DNA from: CAYTPI01 sp964439625
GTDB taxonomy: Bacteria; Chloroflexota; Anaerolineae; Aggregatilineales; UBA3940
NCBI GenBank assembly: GCA_964439625.1
Contig: CAYTPI010000002.1
Location: forward strand, 124,001-188,000
DNA: 64,000 nt
Reading direction: 5' to 3'
The position numbers and the translations under genes are program-made. Each line of letters starts with the position of its first letter. The stretch's first letter is position 1. The notes under the pieces are model-generated. The model ran no database searches. It saw nothing but the letters and a program-made list of their open reading frames with translations, and had not been told where the DNA came from. Shown here piece after piece: positions 17,370 through 25,720 of the stretch.

Positions 17370-19678
17370 GGTAGATCCGTTAGATAGATATTATCCAGCA
17401 GCGCTTCGGATGATGCAGCACCTTTATCACCGGTTAATTCGAAGCGCAGGGTGATGGTTTCACCAGCCATGCCCGACAGGCCCAATACCGTATGGCGCGG
17501 CTCTTCTTGTGACGCAGCCGTCCACCACAAAGTTTGGCGTTCTTCTTCATCTTCAGCTCGAACACGCAAAATGTGCTCACCTTCAGAGAGGGTATAGTCA
17601 AACGTCAGCGTTGGGTTACGATAACTAAGCGGAATTGAAACCTCAGTTTCAATAGCAGGCGCACCATAGGCACGCCGTGCGCCATTCAGCAGCAGCCCAA
17701 CACCCATCGGCCCATCCACCAGACGAGCATCATTGGGGGCAGGGCGCAGCCAATCAACCTGATACGCCTTAAAGGTGGATGCTAGAAGTGTGTCCTCTGG
17801 GGCCAGTTGTATCGTCCGCACAACCGTTTCACCAAAGCCAACTTCGAAATGCAAGGGGCCAGCATCTTGGTAGGTCTCCGCACCAACGCTGCTAATTTGC
17901 ACGGTGTTATCCGGAGGTGTCATATCAATTAAGCCGTTGATATTTGATTGATAATTACTGCCATCGCTTAGTTCGAGCTGGGCATCTGGAATAGGGCGAC
18001 CGCGTAAATCGACGATTTGCAACGTCAAGCGGCCCGTCAAACGCATGCCGATCTCAGGTGGTGTACTGATATTACCAGCGCGGTCAACGGCAAATGCGCG
18101 GAACTCAAACGACTCAACAGCCGCACCGTCAAAGTCAAAGACAGCTTTGGTTAGGTCGGTGCCTTCTCGCCAATTTTCCCATTGACCGCCATTCTGACGA
18201 ACTTGCACTGTGTAGGCCCGAATGCCTGTGCCATATTCGCCGTCGTTACCTTCCCAGGTGATCAACGCTCGTTCTGGTGCAAGGGGTTCAAAAGCCATGC
18301 GCACGGTTGGCGCAACCACATCAGCCTCGACAATCAACACGGGTGGGCCACCAACTGTATAATCGGCTGGACGGTTAAAGTCTCGACCACGGGCAGGTAA
18401 TAATGTGACCGTATAGTGGTTGTCAATATCCGGCTCAATCGTAGAATAGCCACCGCCTGCATTGATCAACACGGCGGCAGGTGCGCCCGCATCAATCTCA
18501 ACAGACTGTGGAGTGCCTGCCTGAGAATAAGCAAGGATCACGCGAGAGCCGTCGTCACGGGTCATTTGGTTGACGACAATATTCCCGCTCTGCAAGCGCT
18601 TGGCACTAACAACATCCCCCATAAATGATGTTACCATCTGGAAGGCTTCGTAGCTGGGGCGCACTGTGGCGTCATTGCGGACCAGGCCATAGGCCTTATC
18701 CATACCATCGTCTGCCAAACGGAAGATCATCAAGCGCTCCGCGCCAGCCGCTATCGCATTGCTGGATACCTGCAACATGAACCAAGCGGCTTCTTCTTCA
18801 GAGGCAAACTCCCAGTTCGGTTCAGCATCGCGTGAGGGGTGCAAGGCAATATTTGTCTCAGTGATCCATATGGGCTTGTTGTTAAAGCCGAAGTTATCTA
18901 ATAGATTGCGGGTACTGACCGTCAAGTCGTAGGCGAGGCTAGGGTCAGCATACATATGAATGGCAACGGCATCGAAGAAATGATTGTTGGTAGGGCCCTG
19001 CGGATCAATGGCAGCCCTACGAATGACCTGTGGCAAAAACTGTGGCTCAATAAAGAGGGCCATCCCTGCCATCACAACTGTGACATCCGGGTCTGCCGCT
19101 TTGATCGCCTGATAGCATGTGCGAAGGACGTAGAAATATTCTTCTGCACTGCCGTCCCAGTAGTTGTTGAGGTCGGGTTCGTTCCAAATTTCGTAACTGT
19201 CAATCTGACCTCGGTAACGGCGCGCAAACTGATAGCAGTATTCGCCCCAGCCATTATTGGGGTCATTCCACGCCAGTTCAACACCCTTGGGAATAAAGCC
19301 AAACGGTGGGTTGACCAAAGCCCATTCCGGCGGGAAGTGCATAATTGCATGGATGTCGATACTCGCTCCGTTCCAAGTGGCAATATGCTCGTCGGATGTC
19401 TCCCACTGCCATTGTCCGGGGCTGGGTTCATGGTCACGCCAGTTGAACTGCCAGCGCACCACCCCGGCACCGCTTTCTTTAGCCAAAGTCAGCCAAGGCT
19501 CGTATGGCGCAATAAAGTTGATGCCAAAGTAATCTTCGAGCTCTTCGTCAGGTGGCTCCTGCGCTTGCGCTTGACTGGTTGAAAAGCCGATAGCAACAAC
19601 TATCAGCAAGGTAATTATGGCTATTTGATAGTTAGCCTGCTTGGAAGCAAGGGGTGCACGAAGCATATCATATCGCAC
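17366..19678 (-). CDS. secreted clan-A glycoside hydrolase with Fn3/Ig-like C-terminal domains
   Basis: A 770-residue exported protein. A hydrophobic stretch at about 18-34 is followed by AQAQ near 37-40, a likely signal-peptidase site. Residues about 50-340 form a (beta/alpha)8 barrel of GH clan A (GH39/GH5-like). The acid/base is Glu167 in EIWNEPDL and the nucleophile Glu274 in IWITETN. The tail has beta-rich parts: about 445-545 is Fn3-like (ALITWEGNDGEYGTGIRAYTV), 545-610 a carboxypeptidase-regulatory-like segment, and 625-770 a jelly-roll-like end. The substrate is unknown, probably a polysaccharide. Two further clan-A proteins lie at 30442-32001 and 53554-54684. Confidence 0.85.
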   Translation of the reverse strand: MRYDMLRAPLASKQANYQIAIITLLIVVAIGFSTSQAQAQEPPDEELEDYFGINFIAPYEPWLTLAKESGAGVVRWQFNWRDHEPSPGQWQWETSDEHIATWNGASIDIHAIMHFPPEWALVNPPFGFIPKGVELAWNDPNNGWGEYCYQFARRYRGQIDSYEIWNEPDLNNYWDGSAEEYFYVLRTCYQAIKAADPDVTVVMAGMALFIEPQFLPQVIRRAAIDPQGPTNNHFFDAVAIHMYADPSLAYDLTVSTRNLLDNFGFNNKPIWITETNIALHPSRDAEPNWEFASEEEAAWFMLQVSSNAIAAGAERLMIFRLADDGMDKAYGLVRNDATVRPSYEAFQMVTSFMGDVVSAKRLQSGNIVVNQMTRDDGSRVILAYSQAGTPQSVEIDAGAPAAVLINAGGGYSTIEPDIDNHYTVTLLPARGRDFNRPADYTVGGPPVLIVEADVVAPTVRMAFEPLAPERALITWEGNDGEYGTGIRAYTVQVRQNGGQWENWREGTDLTKAVFDFDGAAVESFEFRAFAVDRAGNISTPPEIGMRLTGRLTLQIVDLRGRPIPDAQLELSDGSNYQSNINGLIDMTPPDNTVQISSVGAETYQDAGPLHFEVGFGETVVRTIQLAPEDTLLASTFKAYQVDWLRPAPNDARLVDGPMGVGLLLNGARRAYGAPAIETEVSIPLSYRNPTLTFDYTLSEGEHILRVRAEDEEERQTLWWTAASQEEPRHTVLGLSGMAGETITLRFELTGDKGAASSEALLDNIYLTDLP

Positions 19679-19737
19679 TGATTTGACATCAATTGGATTG
19701 TGAAGCGGATGAATTATGTGCGATTAAAAGACGGCTG

Positions 19738-20727
19738 TCAACCAGTTTCAGGGGCCGATGATTTACTCTGCTTGGGAACGCTGCCTGTCCACTCTGCCCA
19801 AGCAGAAGTCCATACGGAAGAAATTAGAGCATGCTCAACCCCATACAGCACCCAGAGGAATGGGGCAATCACGAAGCAAATTGACGATAGCAAGCGCGGT
19901 ACAGCTAAGGCCGATGCGACCAATGAACGAAGCACAAGTTGCAGCACCAGTAACATGAATACTGGGCCAGAATTATTTCGAGCAATCTCGTAGCCACGAC
20001 GGTAGGCAGGCTGCGTTTTTAAGCCTTCGAACATACAAGCACGGTCTGCCAACGGCTTTAGGATCGCCAAGCCAGTTGTCAACAGCAGTAGCGGTAGTAA
20101 AACAATGAGTAATGCGATCAGCAATCCTAATGTGACAGGTATGAGCTGCGGAGAATTTAGCGGCAGACCAGAATCCAACACATAACGGAAATAAACACCG
20201 GTCAATACGACTGCGATGATCAAACCAACTAAAATCGGTATCGGCGGAATAGATGCAATGATGATCAAATCCCAACCGTGCTTCCACGCCGCACTCACTG
20301 ATGAGGTTAAGCGAGCGTCCTCACCCAGAATAGAGCGCTTAACCGCTTCAATAATGGCACCATTAGCAACAAACCAGAATAATCCGATTGCAAAGAAGAC
20401 AATTGTAAAAAGTGTCACACCAATCAAGATGTACAGAAATGTCTGCTCGGACATACCGATAAGAAAATCGATAACGTCACCGGGGTCAATCTGTGGAAAC
20501 AGTTCGGGGCCAAACATCGCAAAGGTTGTAGCTTCTGGCAAGCCCAACGCCTCAGCCGGAAAGTTGCGCAGCACAACGCTGAAGAACATCTCACCGCCGA
20601 ATAAGCGCCCGCTGGTGATGATCACCAACAAACTGAGGAGAAAGATAAACTTGTTATTCCTTAGCCCATTGAATGCACGCTCCATCATTGCAGAGAAATC
20701 AAACCCAGCATCTTGTCTAGGCTGCAT
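19738..20727 (-). CDS. polytopic membrane protein, tandem paralog 2
   Basis: A 329-residue membrane protein with about six hydrophobic segments and no recognised catalytic motif. It shares architecture and motifs with the upstream gene: an N-terminal 'NK(F/Y)...FL...FGG' segment and a later RAC(M/I)...Y.R..EI stretch. The ATG at 20727 is chosen because GAGG lies about 9 nt upstream and an 11-bp overlap with the upstream stop is plausible; a longer reading frame to 20823 would overlap by over 100 bp and lacks hydrophobic start features. It resembles the membrane domain found next to glycerophosphodiester phosphodiesterases, but that is only a general likeness. Confidence 0.75.
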   Translation of the reverse strand: MQPRQDAGFDFSAMMERAFNGLRNNKFIFLLSLLVIITSGRLFGGEMFFSVVLRNFPAEALGLPEATTFAMFGPELFPQIDPGDVIDFLIGMSEQTFLYILIGVTLFTIVFFAIGLFWFVANGAIIEAVKRSILGEDARLTSSVSAAWKHGWDLIIIASIPPIPILVGLIIAVVLTGVYFRYVLDSGLPLNSPQLIPVTLGLLIALLIVLLPLLLLTTGLAILKPLADRACMFEGLKTQPAYRRGYEIARNNSGPVFMLLVLQLVLRSLVASALAVPRLLSSICFVIAPFLWVLYGVEHALISSVWTSAWAEWTGSVPKQSKSSAPETG

Positions 20728-21616
20728 TGACGACAACCTCACTGCTGCCACCAGCCAAAGGCGCAAGTTCTTGCCAGACGAGGCTCCAATAGGCGATGAA
20801 AATTGTCGTAATTGCTGAAGCAACCACAGGCACTAGTACAACGCCAATACATGTTACGATTAAAACAATAGTGATGATCGTAGAGACAACGCTTAAGACT
20901 GCTCCGAACAAAAAGCGGACGACTGCAGCACCAGCAACTTTCTGGAGTTGGTTGGTGCAAATTTCCCATGCCCGTGTGTATGCTTGTAAAGCGTCGTTCT
21001 CTTCAACGATACAAGCACGCACCGCGAACTGGCGGAGTATCGACATTGGGATTGCAATCAACAAATTGATGCAAAACACACCAATACCCCCAACAATAAT
21101 GGTGGCAGATTGGGCAGCACTACTGACTGCTGACTCTAATGACTCAGCCGCAACGAATGTTGGAATGAGTGCTCCGATGAATAACCCGATCAAAATGACA
21201 GAGGGTAAGCGTGAAATAATGGTGATCAGGAATAGTTGCAAACCTCGAGGCCACGCGAGCCCCCAGCTTTCACCAAGACTGTGGCTACCATCGCCATTAA
21301 TTTCGATGTAATTGATTGATGCAATCGTGGCTCCCTCAGCGACCAAGCCAACGAAGAGCATTACCAGCAGCAGCAGCCCAACAACAATGGCCACCGAGAG
21401 AATAATCGGCAGCGCCTCAATAAGGGTCTCGAAGTAAGCGTCAATTGGTACGTTTGTAGGTGCATCAGGGTTTTGCCCTAAGCCACCGCCGGTGCGCAAG
21501 GTTGCTGTACTGGTGGCACGTCCGCCAAACAACCAGAAGACAAAGCCTAGAAATACCAAATACTTATTCTGCCAGACAATATCGAGAGAGCGCGTTGCGA
21601 TTTTAGTGTAGTCCAA
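20717..21616 (-). CDS. polytopic membrane protein, tandem paralog 1
   Basis: A 299-residue membrane protein with about six hydrophobic segments. It begins DYTKIATRSLDIVWQNKYLV, then FLGFVFWLFGG, and has a later RACIVEENDALQAYTRAWEI segment that corresponds to RACMFEGLKTQPAYRRGYEI in its downstream neighbour. The two genes overlap by 11 bp and are most likely a duplication acting together, perhaps as a heteromer (inference). Function is unknown. An 89-bp gap separates it from guaA upstream on the same strand. Confidence 0.78.
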   Translation of the reverse strand: MDYTKIATRSLDIVWQNKYLVFLGFVFWLFGGRATSTATLRTGGGLGQNPDAPTNVPIDAYFETLIEALPIILSVAIVVGLLLLVMLFVGLVAEGATIASINYIEINGDGSHSLGESWGLAWPRGLQLFLITIISRLPSVILIGLFIGALIPTFVAAESLESAVSSAAQSATIIVGGIGVFCINLLIAIPMSILRQFAVRACIVEENDALQAYTRAWEICTNQLQKVAGAAVVRFLFGAVLSVVSTIITIVLIVTCIGVVLVPVVASAITTIFIAYWSLVWQELAPLAGGSSEVVVNAA

Positions 21617-21705
21617 CCGAATCTATCCTTGTGCTGTGCCTGATTCATGCAAGTTTGGTCTCGTTACTTACTACGAAACAACATTGCTTGGGGTGTAACT
21701 TTGGT

Positions 21706-23262
21706 TTACTCCCACTCGATAGTTGCAGGTGGCTTACTAGTTACGTCATAGACCACCCGGTTGACGCCTTCTACTTCATTGACTATCCGAGTACTAACGG
21801 TTGCCAGTAGATCATAGGGCAAGCGTGCCCAATCCGCCGTCATAAAATCGTCGGTTGAAATGGCTCGTAATGCGATTGTCTCAGCATAGGTGCGCCCGTC
21901 ACCCATGACGCCCACGCTTTGAACCGGCAGCAGGACTGCAAAACTCTGTGAAGTGAAGTGCCGCAGCATATCCAGTGCTTTAAGTTCCTCGCGAAAGATC
22001 ACATCGGCTTTACGCAGTTTCTCGAGCCGATCCCATGTAATCTCACCGAGGCAGCGAATTGCCAACCCGGGGCCAGGGAAGGGCTGCCGCCAAACGATCT
22101 CTTCGGGTAGGCCAAGGCTCTCGCCCACGCGCCGCACTTCATCTTTGAACAAGTAACGCAGCGGCTCCACCAATTCAAGCGCCATATCGTCAGGAAGGCC
22201 CCCGACATTATGGTGTGATTTTATCTTGCGTGCGCCGGGCCGATCTGGTGCGGCAGACTCAATCACATCTGGGTAGATCGTACCCTGCGCCAGAAATCTG
22301 ACGCCTTCAATTTTGCGCGCTTGCTGTTCAAATAACCTGACAAACAACTTGCCGATCCGAATGCGCTTGATCTCAGGATCCGTGACGCCAGAGAGTTCTT
22401 GCAGAAAATCCTCTGTTGCATCTAAGGCCAATAGATTTTGCTTAAGTTTGGTCCGAAACGTATCTATCACTTGGTAGGCTTCATCTTGGCGCAACAGCCC
22501 CGTATTAATGAACACACTCGTCAAGCGATCACCAATGGCCCTGTGAACTAATGCTGCGACCACTGACGAATCAACCCCACCAGACAGCCCAAGGAGCACA
22601 CGCCCATCTTCGCCTACTTGCTCCTGAATCTGTTTGACCGCCGTCTCAATGAAAGCATCAGGTGTCCAGTCAGGGGTACAGCCGCAGACGTCAACCGCAA
22701 AGTTATGTAGTATTTCTTTGCCGTAGTCTGTGTGCTGCACCTCAGGGTGAAACTGCACACCGTAGTACCTACGATTCGCGTCATGAATAGCTGCTACGGG
22801 CGAATTATCAGACGAGGCAATCGATTGAAAGCCGCTGGGGGCCCGCTCAATTCGATCAGCGTGACTCATCCAGACAGTGACCCTTTCAGGGATATTATGC
22901 CAGAGTGCATCTTGCCCACTGGTGCGGATAACAGCCGGTCCAAACTCACGTTCCTCTGCTGGGGCAACTGTCCCACCAAGCGCATGTGTTAGCAACTGCA
23001 TCCCATAGCAGATGCCAAAGATCGGCACGTTCAAGTCGAGGATATAAGCAGGGAGGATCGGAGCACTTGCCTCATAGACACTGTACGGTCCGCCAGAGAG
23101 AACAATGCCTTTCGGGTTCAGCGCTTTGATCGTCTCTGGGTCAGAATCCCAATAGAACAACTCACTATAGACACCAATCTCGCGGATACGACGCGTAATC
23201 AACTGCGCCGTCTGCCCACCATAGTCTAGAACGATAATTGTATCGTAGCTTGGGTTGAGCAT
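21706..23262 (-). CDS. guaA: GMP synthase (glutamine-hydrolysing)
   Basis: A 518-residue enzyme making GMP from XMP, ATP and glutamine. The N-terminal class-I amidotransferase domain has Cys85 in FGICYGMQL and His172/Glu174 in QFHPEV. The ATP-pyrophosphatase domain has the PP-loop SGGVDSS at 227-233. The C-terminal dimerisation domain ends VVYDVTSKPPATIEWE. Length is normal. TGAGG lies 8 nt before the ATG, inside the short 9-bp gap after xpt, so xpt and guaA form an operon that joins xanthine salvage to GMP synthesis. Confidence 0.97.
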   Translation of the reverse strand: MLNPSYDTIIVLDYGGQTAQLITRRIREIGVYSELFYWDSDPETIKALNPKGIVLSGGPYSVYEASAPILPAYILDLNVPIFGICYGMQLLTHALGGTVAPAEEREFGPAVIRTSGQDALWHNIPERVTVWMSHADRIERAPSGFQSIASSDNSPVAAIHDANRRYYGVQFHPEVQHTDYGKEILHNFAVDVCGCTPDWTPDAFIETAVKQIQEQVGEDGRVLLGLSGGVDSSVVAALVHRAIGDRLTSVFINTGLLRQDEAYQVIDTFRTKLKQNLLALDATEDFLQELSGVTDPEIKRIRIGKLFVRLFEQQARKIEGVRFLAQGTIYPDVIESAAPDRPGARKIKSHHNVGGLPDDMALELVEPLRYLFKDEVRRVGESLGLPEEIVWRQPFPGPGLAIRCLGEITWDRLEKLRKADVIFREELKALDMLRHFTSQSFAVLLPVQSVGVMGDGRTYAETIALRAISTDDFMTADWARLPYDLLATVSTRIVNEVEGVNRVVYDVTSKPPATIEWE

Positions 23263-23271
23263 CTGTTTGCC

Positions 23272-23874
23272 TCAGTCAGCTAGGATAATAGCGTCGTCAG
23301 TCATTTTCTCGATGATGACAGCAGACTCCACCCGAACACCAACGTGTTCCGCGAGGTAAGCGCGTCCGGCTTGGAAGCCTTTCTCAATCACACAGGCGAT
23401 GCCGATCAACTCTGCATCAGCCATGTCTATGATACGAGTGAGGGCATGCAGCGTTTTTCCACTAGCGAGAAAATCATCGACGATCAAAACACGATCATCC
23501 GGTGTCAGGAATTCATGCGACACCATCAGCTCTACCGCGTTCTTCTTCGTCGGTGAGACAGACTGCTCCCGATAGATCGGTTCTTCCATTGTAATCGGCT
23601 GGTGCTTGCGAGCATAGACAAGTGGGACGTTCAAGGCTAGGGCTGTTAACAGTGCAGGCGCAATACCAGAAACTTCTGCCGTCAGCACCTTGTTGGGGCT
23701 TAAATCAGCAAAGCGCTCGGCAAACATCTGCCCAACACCTGCCATTAGTTGTGGGTCAAGCTGATGGTTGATTAGGCTATCAACCTTCAGAATGTTGTTC
23801 CCAAGATTCTTGCCCTCGTCAAGGATGCGGGCTTTTAATATCTCGATAGCTGTGGTTGCGTTGGTCGTCGTCAT
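23272..23874 (-). CDS. xpt: xanthine phosphoribosyltransferase
   Basis: A 200-residue type-I phosphoribosyltransferase that turns xanthine and PRPP into XMP. The PRPP motif is VLIVDDFLASGKT. The N-terminus EILKARILDEGKNLGNNILKV (in part LKARILDEG) and the LVYARKHQPITM region are typical of Xpt rather than Apt. The ATG at 23874 has GGGGG 9 nt upstream; an ATG six codons earlier would put that site inside the gene. XMP produced here is the substrate of guaA just downstream. No purine riboswitch could be recognised in the 120-bp gap upstream. Confidence 0.93.
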   Translation of the reverse strand: MTTTNATTAIEILKARILDEGKNLGNNILKVDSLINHQLDPQLMAGVGQMFAERFADLSPNKVLTAEVSGIAPALLTALALNVPLVYARKHQPITMEEPIYREQSVSPTKKNAVELMVSHEFLTPDDRVLIVDDFLASGKTLHALTRIIDMADAELIGIACVIEKGFQAGRAYLAEHVGVRVESAVIIEKMTDDAIILAD

Positions 23875-23994
23875 AGTAAAGTTCCCCCTCATAGGTTATG
23901 GCCTTGGTTAGCCAACTATCAACGAATTGTAGTGCCAAACTGATGTAATGTCAGATAAGCGCAATTCACAGCATCTGCACGCTATCATCTTTCT

Positions 23995-25146
23995 ATGACA
24001 ACCAAACCGCGTCGCTATGATCTCTATAATTTGCGTATCGTCGCCTTTGCCATGGTGTTTATTTACCATGTCTTTCGCGTTTTTTCGCCCTTCAAACTCT
24101 GGCCTGTACAAAACGCTGAAAAGTCGTTGTTTGCCGGGCTGGTGAATGTCTTCCTAGAGCCACATATTACGCTGTTCTTTATGATTGCGGGGGCCGGGAC
24201 GTGGTTTTCGCTTCAGCGGCGCACCCCGCAGCGCTACGCAGCGGAGCGTTTTTTGCGCTTATTCTTACCTTTGTTAATAGGCACCTTTTTGATTGCCGCG
24301 CCACAAGCATATTATGAACGCCTGTTTTCTGGCGAGTTCCAAGGCACCTACATCGACTTTTACCCTACACTGTTTACCACCGGTTTATATCCACGTGGCA
24401 ATTTAAGCTGGTTTCACTTGTGGTTTCTGGCTTACTTGCTGGTCTATGCGTTGATTTCTCTCCCTTTATTTCTATACGTTCGCAGCGACTCCGGCAAACA
24501 ATTAACCCAGCGCCTCGCTGATTTCGCGCAGAAGCCAGGGCGTATCTTTCTTTTCTTCATCCCACTGGCCTTTACTGAAATTATCTTTCGAGCAGAATAT
24601 CCCGGCTACGAGAATCTCGTCAGTGATTGGGCTAATTTCACCTTGTATATCCTGACGTTCTGGTATGGTTACATCTTCATGGCAGATGATCGCTTCCAGC
24701 AAATCATGGATCAGCAGTGGGGGTTAGGGTTGCTCTTCGGTGCGGTGGCATCAACGATTACGCTCTGTTTGTTCGCTTTAGACGCTGTCCCGACGCATTA
24801 CTCGCTGGGCTATGTCCTACACCGGATCGTCTTTGCCTCTGGCGTGTGGGCTTGGCTGATTGCCTTTCGTGGGGTTGGGCACCGCTATCTGAACCAATCG
24901 ACGCTCATATGGCGCTATTTACTGGATATTTCGTTTCCCTTTTATGTCTTCCACCAGACCTTGGTTGTATCCTTCGCTTTTTACGTCGTCCAGTGGAATA
25001 TCTCAATGTTCGCAAAAGGATTGCTAATCTTTGTTGCGGCGCTTGTCTCAACCTTAATCCTCTGTGAACTCGTTAAGCTGACTCCCGCCACACGTTGGTT
25101 GTTCGGCATCCGCCTACGGGCACCCGTTGCACCCGCATCGCAGTAG
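23995..25146 (+). CDS. acyltransferase 3 family membrane protein
   Basis: A 383-residue protein with about ten hydrophobic segments, of the OafA/OpgC-like acyltransferase-3 family that O-acylates sugars or lipids at the membrane. Visible marks are YDLYNLRIVAFAMVFIYHVFR at the N-terminus (family R...H pattern: LRIVAFAMVFIYH), FFMIAGAGTWFSL, RFLRLFLPLLIG, SWFHLWFLAYLL and a late FPFYVFHQT. The acceptor is unknown; with two GT-C glycosyltransferases in the window a glycan is a fair guess. It is transcribed away from xpt and convergent with pncC. Confidence 0.88.
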   Translation: MTTKPRRYDLYNLRIVAFAMVFIYHVFRVFSPFKLWPVQNAEKSLFAGLVNVFLEPHITLFFMIAGAGTWFSLQRRTPQRYAAERFLRLFLPLLIGTFLIAAPQAYYERLFSGEFQGTYIDFYPTLFTTGLYPRGNLSWFHLWFLAYLLVYALISLPLFLYVRSDSGKQLTQRLADFAQKPGRIFLFFIPLAFTEIIFRAEYPGYENLVSDWANFTLYILTFWYGYIFMADDRFQQIMDQQWGLGLLFGAVASTITLCLFALDAVPTHYSLGYVLHRIVFASGVWAWLIAFRGVGHRYLNQSTLIWRYLLDISFPFYVFHQTLVVSFAFYVVQWNISMFAKGLLIFVAALVSTLILCELVKLTPATRWLFGIRLRAPVAPASQ

Positions 25147-25219
25147 TGCGTTGCCTTGACATCAGTCTATGTTAACAAAGATTAGAAACCGCGGACGCGG
25201 GACTTGTCAGCTATTTATC

Positions 25220-25720
25220 TTATGGCTTGATTGCCGATTTCTGATCTGCCTTGCTTACCGCCCAGCCTAATAGTATCTCCAAGGCCGCGTCTACCGAGGA
25301 GCGGCGGTTTTCGTCTCGATCTCCGTTCCAAATAAAGCGCACAGCCCGGGCACCTTCTGCGTCACATAAGCCAATGTACGTTAACCCAACGGGCTTCTGA
25401 TCGGTGCCACCACCCGGCCCAGCAATCCCAGTGACACTGAGGGCAACATCAACGCCGAAGCGCTTGAACACGCCCTGTGCCATTTCTTGCGCAACCTGCT
25501 CGCTGACCGCGCCATGCTCCTTGAGCGACTTCTTAAAGACCTTCAGTTCACGATATTTGACCTCATTCGAGTAAGACAAAATGCCCCCTTGAAAATAGGC
25601 TGAACTGCCGGGAGTGCTCGTCAGTGCGGCCCCAAGTAGCCCACCTGTACAACTCTCAGCGACAGCCACCGTGATCTTTTTTTCGATCAGCAGTTGATGC
25701 AGCTTCTCAATGTTACTCAA
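25220..25720 (-). CDS. pncC: nicotinamide-nucleotide amidase (stand-alone CinA C-terminal domain)
   Basis: A 166-residue protein matching only the C-terminal domain of CinA, which deamidates nicotinamide mononucleotide in NAD recycling. Motifs are AVAESCTGGLLGAALT near residues 19-34, the GGILSYSNEVK stretch and SVTGIAGPGGGTDQKPVG. The N-terminal molybdopterin-like domain of full CinA is absent, as in E. coli PncC (YgaD). It overlaps the stop of the upstream glycosyltransferase gene by 8 bp, so it is probably co-translated. Confidence 0.93.
   Translation of the reverse strand: MSNIEKLHQLLIEKKITVAVAESCTGGLLGAALTSTPGSSAYFQGGILSYSNEVKYRELKVFKKSLKEHGAVSEQVAQEMAQGVFKRFGVDVALSVTGIAGPGGGTDQKPVGLTYIGLCDAEGARAVRFIWNGDRDENRRSSVDAALEILLGWAVSKADQKSAIKP

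Noticed and set aside
18956..19582. 208-codon plus-strand frame opposite the glycoside hydrolase
   Set aside because: It lies opposite the catalytic barrel of the hydrolase, has no ribosome site and no recognisable fold.
20216..21311. Two plus-strand frames (200 and 171 codons) opposite the tandem membrane genes
   Set aside because: Their Lys/Ile/Thr-rich translations are what antisense of membrane-helix codons gives.
23875..23994. Possible purine riboswitch upstream of xpt
   Set aside because: The short gap lacks the conserved three-way-junction core and any terminator/antiterminator pair; looked for because Bacillus xpt has one.
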